From contig CM059972.1 in assembly GCA_030490835.1 (NCBI GenBank), positions 20,678,161 to 20,742,160 on the forward strand: a stretch of 64,000 nucleotides of DNA, given 5' to 3'. Source of the DNA: Annona cherimola (Eukaryota; Streptophyta; Magnoliopsida; Magnoliales; Annonaceae). Every line of letters starts with the position of its first letter. Positions within the stretch are counted from its first letter, which is position 1. Positions 45,660 through 56,385 of the stretch are shown in pieces. Below the pieces are notes generated by a model. The model had not been told where the DNA came from and did no database searches. It saw only the letters and a list, made by a program, of their open reading frames with translations. The translations under genes were made by a program, and so were the position numbers.

Positions 45660-48010
45660 TATATATGTATATATATATATTTGATGAACGGACACAACCC
45701 TATCCCGATCCCCTTTCATTGTGGAAGGGTAACGGGATTGAGAGATCCATGATTTCATTTCCAAAATGGCTTGGGGGGGGGTTACCCCACCAAGTTTGGT
45801 GATCCAAAACAGAAAAAGACATCACATCAGCTAAAGCGTGGGCAACAACATTTCCCTTCCTTAAAACATGATTGATTGAAATGTGGGGAGCCATGGATAG
45901 AAAAACCTTAATTTCGTCAATGAGACCCCTACCGGTGCAGAAATCGATCCTTCATTTGCCAAGAAGTTACACAGAAGGAGAGAGTCTGTCTCAATGAGTA
46001 TGTTCCCCAAAGTGAGGTTGATAGCCCACTTGACCCCCAAAAGAAAGGCATTGGCTTCCATGAGCAGGGACTCCATGTCCCCCCCCCCCCCGCCTCCATC
46101 CCTGAGAAGCAACAAAGAGGCCCCTAGAGTCCCTGATGACCGCCGCAAAGCCCATCGAATCCCTATCCTTGCATTTCCTTGCATCAACATTGATCTTGAA
46201 AGTCCCGTATGGCGGTTTGGTCCACCGAGGCACCAGCGGACGGTCCAAACTGCCACCCAACATGAGGGCCTTAGCTCTTCTATGATCCTCAAAGAAATCC
46301 ACGCACCATTCAAGTGTATCTGTGAAACTCGGCCGTGCGCCATCATCCCTGAAGGAATTCCGCAGATACTACACCAGCCAACAGCACAGGATAAAGATTG
46401 CTAGATCATAGGACCTATTTTTTTGAGTTAACATTCTCAAAATTTCGTGAACCGTTAACCCCCGTGTGGTAACACAACCCACTTTCCGGCACGTTCCCCC
46501 TGTGCACTCACATCTCAGAAACAGATGATTGACATCCTTGGCCTCGGACTTGCAAAACAAACAGAAAGGATCCACAGCAACACCCCTGTCATACAGATTC
46601 TGCAATGTGGGCAAAACATTCCTAAGGAGTCGCCACACAAAGATTATCACTTTGCTTGGTAGCTTTGTTTGCCATATGGCTTGATAGGTGGCAGCGTCAC
46701 GGGAGGCCTCATCACCAGAGTAGAGAACTTTATATGCCGATTTGATAGAGAAGGCTCCATTTGGTTCATGCTTCCAAAAGAGACAGTCATCCACAACATT
46801 TGGAGAGAGGGGGATAGTGTTTATATCGCACCATCCCTGGTTTCCCACAGTCGCGACAATAAGCTCCCTGTTCCAAGTCTTTGTTTTCTTGTTAATGAAA
46901 TGGCTAACTGTCACGTTTTCAGAGATGGAAAGTGGGAGGGGCCCGACCTTGAGTAATCTGGTGTCCGTCCATCTATCTGTGAAGAACCTTACCCGTTCCC
47001 CGTTTCCAATCCGCCATTTGCATCCATCTCGGATTACCCCTCTTGCTTTTAGTATGCTCCTCCATGTGAATGAATATGAAGGGTTCTCCTTGCAATCCCA
47101 AATATCAGCATTCGGGAAGTAACGGGCTTTTAAAACCTTGAAACACAGCGAATTGGTTGAGGTTGTTAACCTCCAAACTTGTTTGGCAAGAAGAGCATAA
47201 TTGAAGTTTTGAATGTCTCTGAAGCCAAGCCCTCCTGACAGCTTAGATCTGCACATGTCTTTCCAGGCTACCCAACTCATCTTATGCTTGTTTCCGTTTT
47301 CGCCACACCAAAATCTGCTTAATAGTCCATTAATCTCACTACAGAACGATTTAGGCATCAGGAATATGCTCATTGTGTATGTCGGGATAGCTTGAGCAAC
47401 CGCCTTAATCAGCACCTCTTTTCCTCCCCAGGAGAGTAGTCTTCCTTTCCATCCTTGTATCCTTTGCCATATAAGCTCCTTTAGTCCCTTGAACATTCCC
47501 TTCTTGGATCTACCCAACCATGCAGGTAGGCCAAGATATTGATGAAATTCCTGCCCCAAGGAGCCTAACAGATGGGTGATTGCCCCCTTTGAGTTGATTC
47601 CCACATTTGGGCTAAAGAAAACTGATGTTTTATCAACATTGATCATCTGTCCTGACGCCTCCGAGTATTGATTTAGGATGATCATGAAGTTTCTTATATC
47701 CTAACATGTAGCCCGAAGGAAGATGAGAGTGTCGTCCGCAAATAACAAATGGGAGAGGGTTGGCCCCTGTGGGTTGAGCCTTATACCATGAATCTTCCCC
47801 TGTGCAACCGCATTAGAGATAAGTGCAGATAAGCCCTCGGCACAAATGATAAACAAGTATGGGGATAGTGGGTCTCCCTGCCTAAGGCCCCTGGAGGGTT
47901 GGAAATATCCAGATTTGAAGCCATGGATCGCTTCGTACGCAACTAGTATATTGTCAGTGATCAATTTTTCCGGAACAAACGTACTTTGTTGCTCGCTGAT
48001 TATATATCAA
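45660..48010 (-). pseudogene. LINE copy 2: same family, 5' truncated and internally deleted
   Basis: On the minus strand: ISEQQSTFVPEKLITDN, then VAYEAIH joined directly to GFKSGYFQPSRGLRQGD. About 190 bp is missing compared with copy 1, including the KLDMSKAYDRV catalytic Asp. FADD is kept, then a TAG stop at 47701. A long frame (47685-46369) carries the RT thumb and the zinc knuckle CLFC..HLF..C and ends in a second stop that replaces a Trp codon. RNase H follows, shifted in frame at a G13 run (46079-46091) and again near 45895. The 3' end is an (AT)n tail at 45660-45690. Non-functional. Confidence 0.92.
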
Positions 48011-48760
48011 TGAGGGGAAATGAGACCAGTGAACCTTCTCAATTTCGAACATGAACTTCTTTATCTTAACGCAGTGTACACACCCATGTTGACAACTTGC
48101 TCAAGTGATAACCGATACAATCTGCATTTCTTGAGTAACGCCTGAAGGACAAGAGGAAAGGAATACTATGGATGGGCACAATGCGTAGGATCGGAGTCCG
48201 ACCGACCCCCAAGTGACGGAAAACCAATTTTAACAGTGCAAAGACTGCCACGCGAGGACAGTCCTTGAAACTTATGATGGCCGTGAGGGGAGACGCGGAC
48301 CATGCTGGCTTAGGGATTAGAACGATCCATCGGACAGTCCATTAACTGTTCTAATCCTCATTCCAAGTGACGAAAGGGGCGCACCTGTAGGACAACGGAG
48401 AGTTTCGCGGCTGCCACGTGCGTTCGATGCTTACTGATAACGACATCGGAGTGGGGCCCACCTGCTGGTGCCTTTTGTCATCTTAAATAGCTTTTTTTTT
48501 TTTTTTTTTGCCCCATCGTCCTTTGCCGACCGTTGATTGGTTCCTCGTAAGTGTCGGGATGCCGTTGATCGAGCAGCCACGTGGCGACGTGGAAGGGAGA
48601 CGTAACTGTTCTTGGGCGTGTGGGGCCGGCGGGGAATGGATAAGAGGGTCGGACGGTCCAATAGCCAACCGGTCTTCCGGTGGGGCTTGATGTTACGTCG
48701 AGGACGCGTGGTTTTACTGATAAGGACTTCGGTTTGATGAATCTAAAACAATTAAGGATT
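48011..48760. other. GC-richer low-copy stretch with G-boxes
   Basis: The base composition differs sharply from the AT-rich surroundings. It contains GCCACGTG at 48413 and the perfect palindrome GCCACGTGGC at 48576-48585, both G-box type. An inverted repeat GGATTAGAAC (48314-48323) / GTTCTAATCC (48348-48357) is also present, and a T18 run lies near 48492. It resembles a plant promoter or a decayed 5' region, but no coding sequence on either side fits. ORFs of 60-95 codons lack motifs. Confidence 0.4.
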
Positions 48761-49253
48761 AACAACGTACATTTAAAATAAAGATACGCGCATATATTTA
48801 TTTCATAACAAACTTGACTGAAATTTTAGCAAATTTTACCAAAAAAAATCTTCTATTTTGCGTAATTATAAATTAGACATTTTTCTTCGTGTATTTACAT
48901 AAGGCTAACTGAATTGCAAAATGTGTAAATTTAATTTTGTTAAATGATGAATGAAGATTGACATTCGATGCTTCAAATTAATAAGTATAAAAATTAATTT
49001 TTTTTTTAATTGCTGTATATTTTATATCACATCTCAACTCATATCATAAGCAAGTCCTAAAACAGTTCTTAGAAATTTTTTCAAAGATACACAAGTTGAA
49101 ATTTTAATATATATTTCAAATTACATTATTAAGATTTCATATTTTATTTTACAATATTTAATGACTTATAGATTTGTTACACAAATACCAAAGTAAAAGG
49201 GGTTATCGTTCAAAACAATGGGTTGTTTTCAATCATAATACAATAATCTATTT
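48761..49253. other. AT-rich intergenic stretch
   Basis: Nothing recognised on either strand. Confidence 0.25.
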
Positions 49254-49600
49254 GTTGTGGCAACCGGCCTTTGCCGATTGGTAGCACCATTGTGCCCAGA
49301 GTAGTAGGCAAAAGGTTTGAATAGTGCTGCTGGAGGCATTTTGTTCCCCTATTTCTTCGGTAGCTATGTGTTTTTGTTTATTTGTTGAGCTATATCTTTA
49401 AGTTTCTTAGGTAAAGTTATATCTCCAGATTTTTCAATTCGACGGGAGTGTATTACTTTCTCCAAGTTTATTAGATGAAGTTGTATCTTCAAATTTTTAG
49501 ATGAGATTAGATTGTCTACTTAAAATTGTAAGAATATTTCAAAGGCTTCAGTGTAATAGATATTTATGATGGATGTAAATATACCAATAAAAATTTATTA
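49254..49600 (+). mobile_element. SINE-like element
   Basis: A tRNA-like head ('gccgattggtagcaccattg', then a degenerate B box AGGTTTGAATAGT) is followed by a T/A-rich body. The tail 'aatataccaataaaaattt' resembles the tails at 11845 and 16145. No clear duplication. Confidence 0.4.
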
Positions 49601-50200
49601 TCTTCACATTAATACAAAAATTCAATGACATTTAACATTATTTATTTAGCTAAAAAGGCCCTTTATAAATATTAAATAATTTTAATGACAATATGTTTAT
49701 CATAACATGATTTTATTTTGTGGCCCACCCAAGATCGCAATTAAACTATTTTTTTAGATTGTAATTTAATATCTTAAAATAAATATAATGAATGGTTTGA
49801 ATAATATTAATATATTATATTACCATGAAAATAAAAAGATCGTTAGATTGTGTTCAAAACCAGTGGAAATTTTGATTCATAACTAAATGAAAAGAGTTCA
49901 CTTGTAAATTAAATGAATTAGAATTTAAGTATCCATTTGGTAAAAGATAAAAAATGAGGATATGATGTAATATAAATATATAATGAAGTAATGATTAGTA
50001 GCAAATAGATAAAATAATTGTATGAGCATATTTGAAAATGATTAAAATTTTGAAGCAATAATATAAAAATTAGGATAGATAATTAGTTCGGGCTTTTCTT
50101 AAATGTATCCACTATGTTTGAAAAATTCTTAATATATTCATTATGTTTATATTAAATTTCAAAAATATTTATTCCATTAAAGTCTGTTTTGCAGGTTAAC

Positions 50201-50284
50201 GGATATCTCTTTAAGTGTTAGTTATATTTCATAAATGCTCAAGGATATCTCTTTAAATGTTGGTTATATTTCATAAATGCTCAA
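50201..50284. repeat. 42-bp perfect-length tandem duplication
   Basis: 50201-50242 and 50243-50284 both start GGATATCTCTTTAA and end CATAAATGCTCAA. They differ at two positions. Confidence 0.9.
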
Positions 50285-50495
50285 AATATCCCTAGTATAA
50301 AATAATAAAAGATGAAATGAAGTGGAAGGAGATGATATTATGGTCCTACAGATTTATAACTCTCGTACAATTAAGATAATGGTGAATTATGACATTTTTT
50401 TGAATCAAATCTAAATTTTATAGGCATATTAATAATTTCATATACAGGCTAACGATGTTTATTAACTTTTGTAGTGGAATGAACATTTTTAGGAT

Positions 50496-50847
50496 GGGGG
50501 AGGGGTAATCTCATGTGTCCGACTATGAGACCCTCATAATTATTTTTTAAATTTTTTATAAACACGTAAAGTTAGATGCATTTAATTTAAAAATCAAATT
50601 TTACTAATTTTGGATGCTCTTAAGTTTTTTTTATTTTTTAAACATAGTGACATTTTCATAATATTTTAAGACAAAAAATTACAAAAATACCACTGTGTTT
50701 AAAAATAAAAATACGTAAAAGCATCTAAAAAGGGTAAAACTTCATTTTTAGATTAAATACACTTAACTTTACAAGTTTATAAAAAAAATGTATCTTACAA
50801 CTGGACTCGTGGGACCCCCCATGTGGGGCCGCACCTGATCATCCCTC
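50496..50847. mobile_element. foldback MITE (inner) with perfect 9-bp duplication
   Basis: The 352-bp element is flanked by TTTTAGGAT at 50487-50495 and 50848-50856. The arms include 'cgtaaagttagatgcattta' and its mirror 'taaatacacttaactttac'. No ORF. Confidence 0.75.
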
Positions 50848-51322
50848 TTTTAGGATTAGATACAAACATAGTAGGTATATTTGAAAATTTTAAAATGTAC
50901 TGAGTATTTTTTAAATTAAAAGTTAAACATATTATGTACACTTACGAAAAGCCTAATTAATCTCAAATCATATATGACAAGTGTATTTGGAAAAAAAAAG
51001 ATTTAGTAAAAGATTGATGTAATACAATAAGAATAATGATTAAATTGAATAGATAAAGTTGAAAAAATGGTAGTTGTAAAAAAATATGAAGAAATAAGTA
51101 AAAATAAGGTAAATAATTAATTAAAATATCACTTCACATGTAAAAATGCGGGGAAAAGTAAGATTTTTTTTTTCTTTTCCCAAATTACAACATATGGTTT
51201 CCTTTTCTTTTTACCGTGTGGCAAGCGGTCCTTAATTTGCAAAAACAATTTTAAAATGCAATGGTTAACTAGTCGGTTGGGATTGATCCACGCGTCCCGT
51301 TCAGTTGGAGGTTCTGGAATGT

Positions 51323-51344
51323 CAACAACCTGTACAGGTTGTTG
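51323..51344. repeat. 22-bp perfect palindrome
   Basis: Centred at 51333/51334 on CCTGTACAGG and extending as CAACAA/TTGTTG on both sides with no mismatch. It lies in low-copy DNA. On the minus strand it falls within a 77-codon ORF start (MEIQKSQQPVQVVDIPEPP) that has no recognised family. Confidence 0.8.
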
Positions 51345-51362
51345 GGATTTCTGAATTTCCAA

Positions 51363-52092
51363 GGAGCAACGTAGTAGCCTGGGACTAAGATGTGGCCCAC
51401 CAAACCGACACCAGGCGCGTCACTCCTTTGAAGGTTTCACCACCACCAAGTTCACGATGCCCAATTTTTCAATTTCTTACAAGTCGTAGAAATCTATCGG
51501 GATGATCTGGACCATTCATTTCCTCAGAAATGCAGTGAAAATAATATATATCCGTTTCGAGGATCCATTACGCAGAGAAAAAAAAAAGAAAGAAAGATAG
51601 CAAACGAAAATACAGATATCTCAGCCGTTGGTTATTGGATCAATGCTTATGTTGGCTACGTCATAGAACTTGTCCGATAAACCAGATGTTTTTCTTACTT
51701 TCCGTTCGGGGATTATTCGAAGTGAGCTGAATCGTATGATTTATTCATGCCTGATGCATGAAACTGAAAGTGGGAAGAGAGGAGGGGATATACATCCATC
51801 TATGCAATGGCACCAAATTAGAAAAAGGGTCCGAAACATGGGGCAGTGGCGTGGCCATGTGTGGCAGATAGTTCGAATTTCCCCATTAATTACGCAGATG
51901 GGAGGTGGGTCATTAATTTGATCGAAATACTCTGATGTAAGGTTTGGTGGGCCATGTGATGAACTGAAGAGAACAGGATTGGAGATGACCACATGGCTTC
52001 ACATCACAAAAAGGTACTTGGATCAGTTGTATCCATTCCATGAAAAAAAAGGCACGAGGGTCATTTCATTTTTAATAAAAAAAAATTATATT
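51363..52092. other. low-copy intergenic stretch
   Basis: The composition is less AT-rich than its neighbours. Overlapping 83-codon ORFs on opposite strands (51670-51992) have no motif. No gene is supported. Confidence 0.25.
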
Positions 52093-52380
52093 TAGGGTGT
52101 GTTTGGTTAGAGGTAAAACTTTTGATGAAAAGTTTTTGAAGTAGAAGTTGTCAAATTGATAGAAAATGATGTGATATAATAGGAGTAATGATGAAGAGTA
52201 AAGAGAATAAAATTAAAATAGATATGTATGGGTAGTTATGTAGAAATGATTGAAAAGTAGGGTAGTTTGTATAGGAAAATGTGAAAAAATAATTAAAAAA
52301 TAAAGTAGTTATAGAGAGTGAAAAGTTTTGGATTGAAAAGTTTTGGTTGACATTTTTTTACCCCAAACAAACGCACCCTA
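52093..52380 (+). mobile_element. GTTTGG-type MITE, best-preserved copy
   Basis: The 288-bp element starts TAGGGTGTGTTTGGTT and ends CAAACAAACGCACCCTA. The core 'gatgtgatataataggagta' recurs in several copies in the window. The flanking bases do not give a clean duplication (TTA and TAA border the GGGTG ends), so the superfamily is not settled. Confidence 0.7.
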
Positions 52381-53536
52381 AAATTGTTTATGTCATTGCA
52401 ATCCGATTATCCATTAGAACAAGGGATTTTGTACAGTTGTCTTTCTTTTTGGAGTTTGCTTGGGGGTTAAGCATTTCTTACTTAGTCATGCATATATTGC
52501 CAAGAGGTTGTTTCCAATAGCAGATGTTAATTTCAGAGCTGCAACTCTTTATTCAAATAAATAAATAAAAAATGATCTATGGCGGAGGACATATTTCCGA
52601 ACTCGTTATGATTGCCAGCAACCTGGCCTTTTCCTATTAGCCTCCGGGTTCGTTTGGTCCTGCGTTTAGAACGTCGGATGCGCTCGCGTCTCTACTTTTA
52701 AGGGAGTGTTTAGCCACGTCTTCCGGTTAAATCGTAACTTCCCATTTAACGCGGAGTTTCAACACCTGTCGCACACTCATTGATAATTATACGACAGCTA
52801 CTCCTCACGTAGCATTTAGGATTAATCTTTTAATTAGGGAAAGTCCAACTTTTGCGTGGCCTTAGAAGTTAAAAATCATGAACCATAAGACCCCTTTTTT
52901 GTTTTTTCTATTTTTCTTGAAAATACGAGTCCTACGTAAACCACATCTCATGTTTCGTCATTTTTAGGGTTTGTTTCTAAATGTATTTATTATGTTTGAT
53001 CTTGGTCTTAAATATACCCATGATAATATTAAAATTCCAAAATACCTAATTTCCATTTATTTCTAAAAACATTATTTGATTAATTACCATTTGGTAATGT
53101 GGATAGGAAGGGGAGTACGAAAATTAAGAAGAGAATATTTTTAAAAAAAGCGTAAAAGTAATATGAAACGAGATAAGTCAAGTGAACAGAAATAGGATAT
53201 TTGTGTGATAAAATAATTAAAATATAAGAATTAAAATAGAAAAAATACAATAGTTGGATAGTTAATTAGATGCCAAATTACTTTTGAAAAATGTGTTAGA
53301 GAAAGTTGAGAAACTGTGTTTCCCACCCGCACTTGTTATCAAACGATCCTTAAATTGCCAGCCTGCACTAGTATTCCAATTGCTAGTTGATTGTAAAGTG
53401 AAGAAATCATGAAAATGAAAGGTGAGTGATGTTAATTTCCCAGCATTCATGATGAGAAAGTGGCCCATGCACGAACGATAATCTCATTTTGTTGAATTCC
53501 TGTCAAATCCAACTTGAAACTGGTTATGATTGTATA
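52381..53536. other. low-copy intergenic stretch
   Basis: No gene recognised; possible upstream region of the small exon candidate at 53537. Confidence 0.2.
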
Positions 53537-53630
53537 ATGGAGCCTACACAAGCACTTCCTATCTTGCCACCAGATGAAATTGGAACTTACCCGCCTTGCA
53601 CCTATCAATCCAAACTCTCTGATTACAGGT
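53537..53630 (+). CDS. possible small first coding exon, unknown protein
   Basis: ATG opens a 31-codon frame beginning MEPTQALPILPPDEIGTYPP and ending SKLSDY. Directly after comes a usable donor AG|GTGACT. The Pro-rich, well-mixed residue use looks more like protein than the random ORFs around it. No following exon could be identified, and the SINE at 53807 lies in what would be its intron. No family recognised. Confidence 0.25.
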
Positions 53631-53806
53631 GACTGTTCATTTCATTATCTTGCTGTCAGTCCTTAAATTTGTTGATTCAATAGAATCTATAATTAATCAG
53701 GTAATAATCTTATATAACCAGGTTATTATTTAACTAAAGAAATAACCCCTTGCTTTTTACATTGGAAAAATATCGTTTAAAAATCTTAATAATTGACAAT
53801 ATTCTT

Positions 53807-54123
53807 TTTTTTTTGATTGGTATATAATTACATATATCTCAACACATATTATACTGAAGATACTGAGACATTCTTACACATTTGGAGACAGGCGTGACAT
53901 CCCAAAGAAATCTTGAGACAGCTCCATGAAAGAATTTGAAAGACACAGCTTCCAACAGCCACCCAGGAGACAACATGCTCCCACACCTCTTCCACCCGGG
54001 AGACAACCTTGCTCCCACACCTATGTATTTGGGACCGAAATCCCATTCGGGATTCGATCCCGCGCCAACCGCGGAAATGGTTTCCGCGCCGCTGTTGACG
54101 ACCAACCGAGCTAGCCTCGGTTG
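53807..54123 (-). mobile_element. tRNA-derived SINE with 21-bp target duplication
   Basis: On the minus strand: A box GGCTAGCTCGGTTGGTCG, B box GGGATCGAATCCC, then two tandem units of about 32 bp containing GTGTGGGAGCA and GTTGTCTCC, an AGCTGTGTCTTTC block, and a short A tail. A perfect 21-bp direct repeat flanks it (53786-53806 and 54124-54144, beginning TTAATAATTGACAA). The element is complete and well preserved. Confidence 0.92.
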
Positions 54124-54144
54124 TTAATAATTGACAATATTCTT

Positions 54145-55312
54145 GTTTATCTTATAATGTCAAAATTCACTTTGATTGCAAATTTGTATAGAAGAATATA
54201 TAATATTATTTGAAAGTGGATATGAAACTGTTAAAATTTGAGACAAAATCTATACAATATAAAATTTAGAATTGAAGTGAAATGTGGCATTATGAATATA
54301 GTTACATAGAAGAATATTGTAAATAATTAAAATTTTAAAAGAATATTTTTTAAATATAAAAAGCTAGAAGTTATCACGTAGTTAAGTAACAAACCAGTTG
54401 TATATGATCTTAATCTATTAATTAGAGGATACACCTTCTGTCAATATGCTAAGATTTCTCCGGGAAACGAAGAAGCTCTCGATCATGACCGCTTATGAGA
54501 GCATTGAGAGGCGTTGATCATGTGAATTAGTTGAAAACTGACAGAATTGAGCATTGAGGTGTGTTTTGCACCTGAATTTAGACAGCTTTTCCATCCAAAG
54601 CAAAAATCAATGTCCTTTGCTGTTGATATATATCATTGGTAGTTATCAATAGAGAAGATATATAAGACGAAAATTACTAGATGAATTGAGCTTAAATTTT
54701 GTAAAGGCCAAAAGGTGTCCTTACAGGCGTGGAAGATTTAGAATTAGAATAGGATTGTAGGAATGTAGAAGTAGGAAATAGATAAAATTATAATGGTCAG
54801 AGGAGCATTTTTTTTTTTTTTTTTTTCAAGTATCCTCGGTGTGGGCAGCAAAATACTTGTTCTTTATGAGAAGTGGTCAGAGGAGGACGTATCGGTTGCT
54901 GGAGAACTCTTCCCAACGGAAAAGAAATCCTCACCAAAAAAAAAAAAAAATCAATGATGGATCTCGTTGGATAAGACCAGTATATATGTGGGCTGGGCTA
55001 GTGGCAAAGCGTGCCTCTAAACCATCTAATCCTCTCATCGCTTGCAAACCTGGTGGCATTGAACATTAATCCAAGTATCCAACCGAGCAATTGCTCAATA
55101 CAGAGCACATGAACCCTTGTTTTTTTTTCTTTAAACGATTAATTTTGTTCAATATCACTTGCTTTTATCATGCCAATAAAAATAGTTTCGTTAAAAACTT
55201 ATATTTTGTAGAAAATTAGTATCTTTTGAGAGTAAATATATAAATATTAATTTTTTAAAAAAGTATATATTATATGAATATATGAAATTTTTCCGAATTA
55301 TACATAAATGTA
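54145..55312. other. intergenic stretch
   Basis: Contains a T23-like run near 54810-54831 and an A run near 54937. The 76-codon ORF at 54839 spans the A run and has no motif. No gene is supported. Confidence 0.25.
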
Positions 55313-55322
55313 CGTGGATAAA

Positions 55323-55710
55323 AGGATTGATACTGTTAGCCCAGACCAAGTAAATGTCTCGCTTAGGCTATCTCGAAAAACCTATTTACAACTATTTTTT
55401 TTATTTTTTTCTTTATACATTTGTTATCTAAGTATATTTAACATATAAACCAAGTTTTATCATTTTTGAATATGTGTATATATATATTTTTAGATTTTTA
55501 AAGATAGGAGTATTTTAAATACATATATACACATTTTTAAAAATGTCAAAAAATATATATACATATCAAAAAATGGTAAAACTTTCTTTATATTTTAAAT
55601 ACATTTAGACAAATAAGTGTATAAAAAAAACAAAAAAATTATTGTAAATAGGGTTTTTGAGATGAGCTTAGTGGAGTATTTGCTAAGCACAAACCAACGG
55701 AATCATTGCT
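55323..55710. mobile_element. Mutator-like foldback MITE with perfect 10-bp duplication
   Basis: The 388-bp element is flanked by CGTGGATAAA at 55313-55322 and 55711-55720. The left end 'ctgttagcccagaccaag' and the arms 'ttatctaagtatatttaaca' match the copies at 7542, 16725 and 36072. No ORF. Confidence 0.78.
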
Positions 55711-55989
55711 CGTGGATAAATATGAAACGGTTATTACCAAAAAATGAAAATAGTTTGTATTTGAAAAAAATAAAAATAAAAAGGATGTTCAAGGAAACTA
55801 ATCGAACTTTCCAACATGAATAGGTTGACACAAATTGCAAAATGCCCATGTTCTATTAACAATTCGAAAATTTTTCATAACAAGTCTGCCAAGTCTAATG
55901 AGAGTTGATTTGCTGCATAAATATGTCCATCATAAGACTAGAAAATCGTAGAGATTAATGTTATTACTGTAAATACTAAGTGCAACTTA

Positions 55990-56385
55990 TGTCTCGAATG
56001 ATCTTCTTCGACGGGTGGGAAATGCGGTCATAGGACATCTTTCTGAAAACTTTTTTATTTTTTTGTAAAATTGTTAATCTAATTGTATATTATCCACAAC
56101 CTAAGTTTTATTATTTTTAGAGATGTTTGTATACGTCTTGAATTTTAAAAGTTATTATGAACATTTTTATAAGGTTAAAATGGCAACACTATTGCTATAA
56201 AAAAAGCTACACTATCCCTGTATTTAGAATTTTAAAAATCATATAAATATGTCTAAAAAAATAGAATTTAGTTTATAAATAATGTACACATAGATCAATA
56301 ATTTTAGGAAGAAACTAAAAAAATTAAAAAAACGTGTTTTCTATCTGGTCGGAAAAGTCGTAGAGGATCATTCCCCTAACTAGTG
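55990..56385. mobile_element. foldback MITE with GAATGATCYTCT ends
   Basis: The left 'gaatgatcttcttcgacg' pairs with the complement of the right 'gtagaggatcattcccc'. The arms continue as 'ttgttaatctaattgtata' and its mirror. No ORF. Confidence 0.5.

Larger units (their letters stand above)
50085..50965. mobile_element. foldback MITE (outer), interrupted
   Basis: The left end 'gggcttttcttaaatgtatcc' and the complement of the right end 'ggcttttcgtaagtgtaca' pair, and the arms continue ('ccactatgttt' and 'acatagtaggta'). The flanks TAATTAGTT and TAATTAATC share 7 of 9 bases. It contains another element at 50496-50847. Confidence 0.55.

Noticed and set aside
54010..54110. tRNA gene on the minus strand
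   Set aside because: A and B boxes are present, but no acceptor stem forms and the sequence continues into a SINE body with a target duplication.
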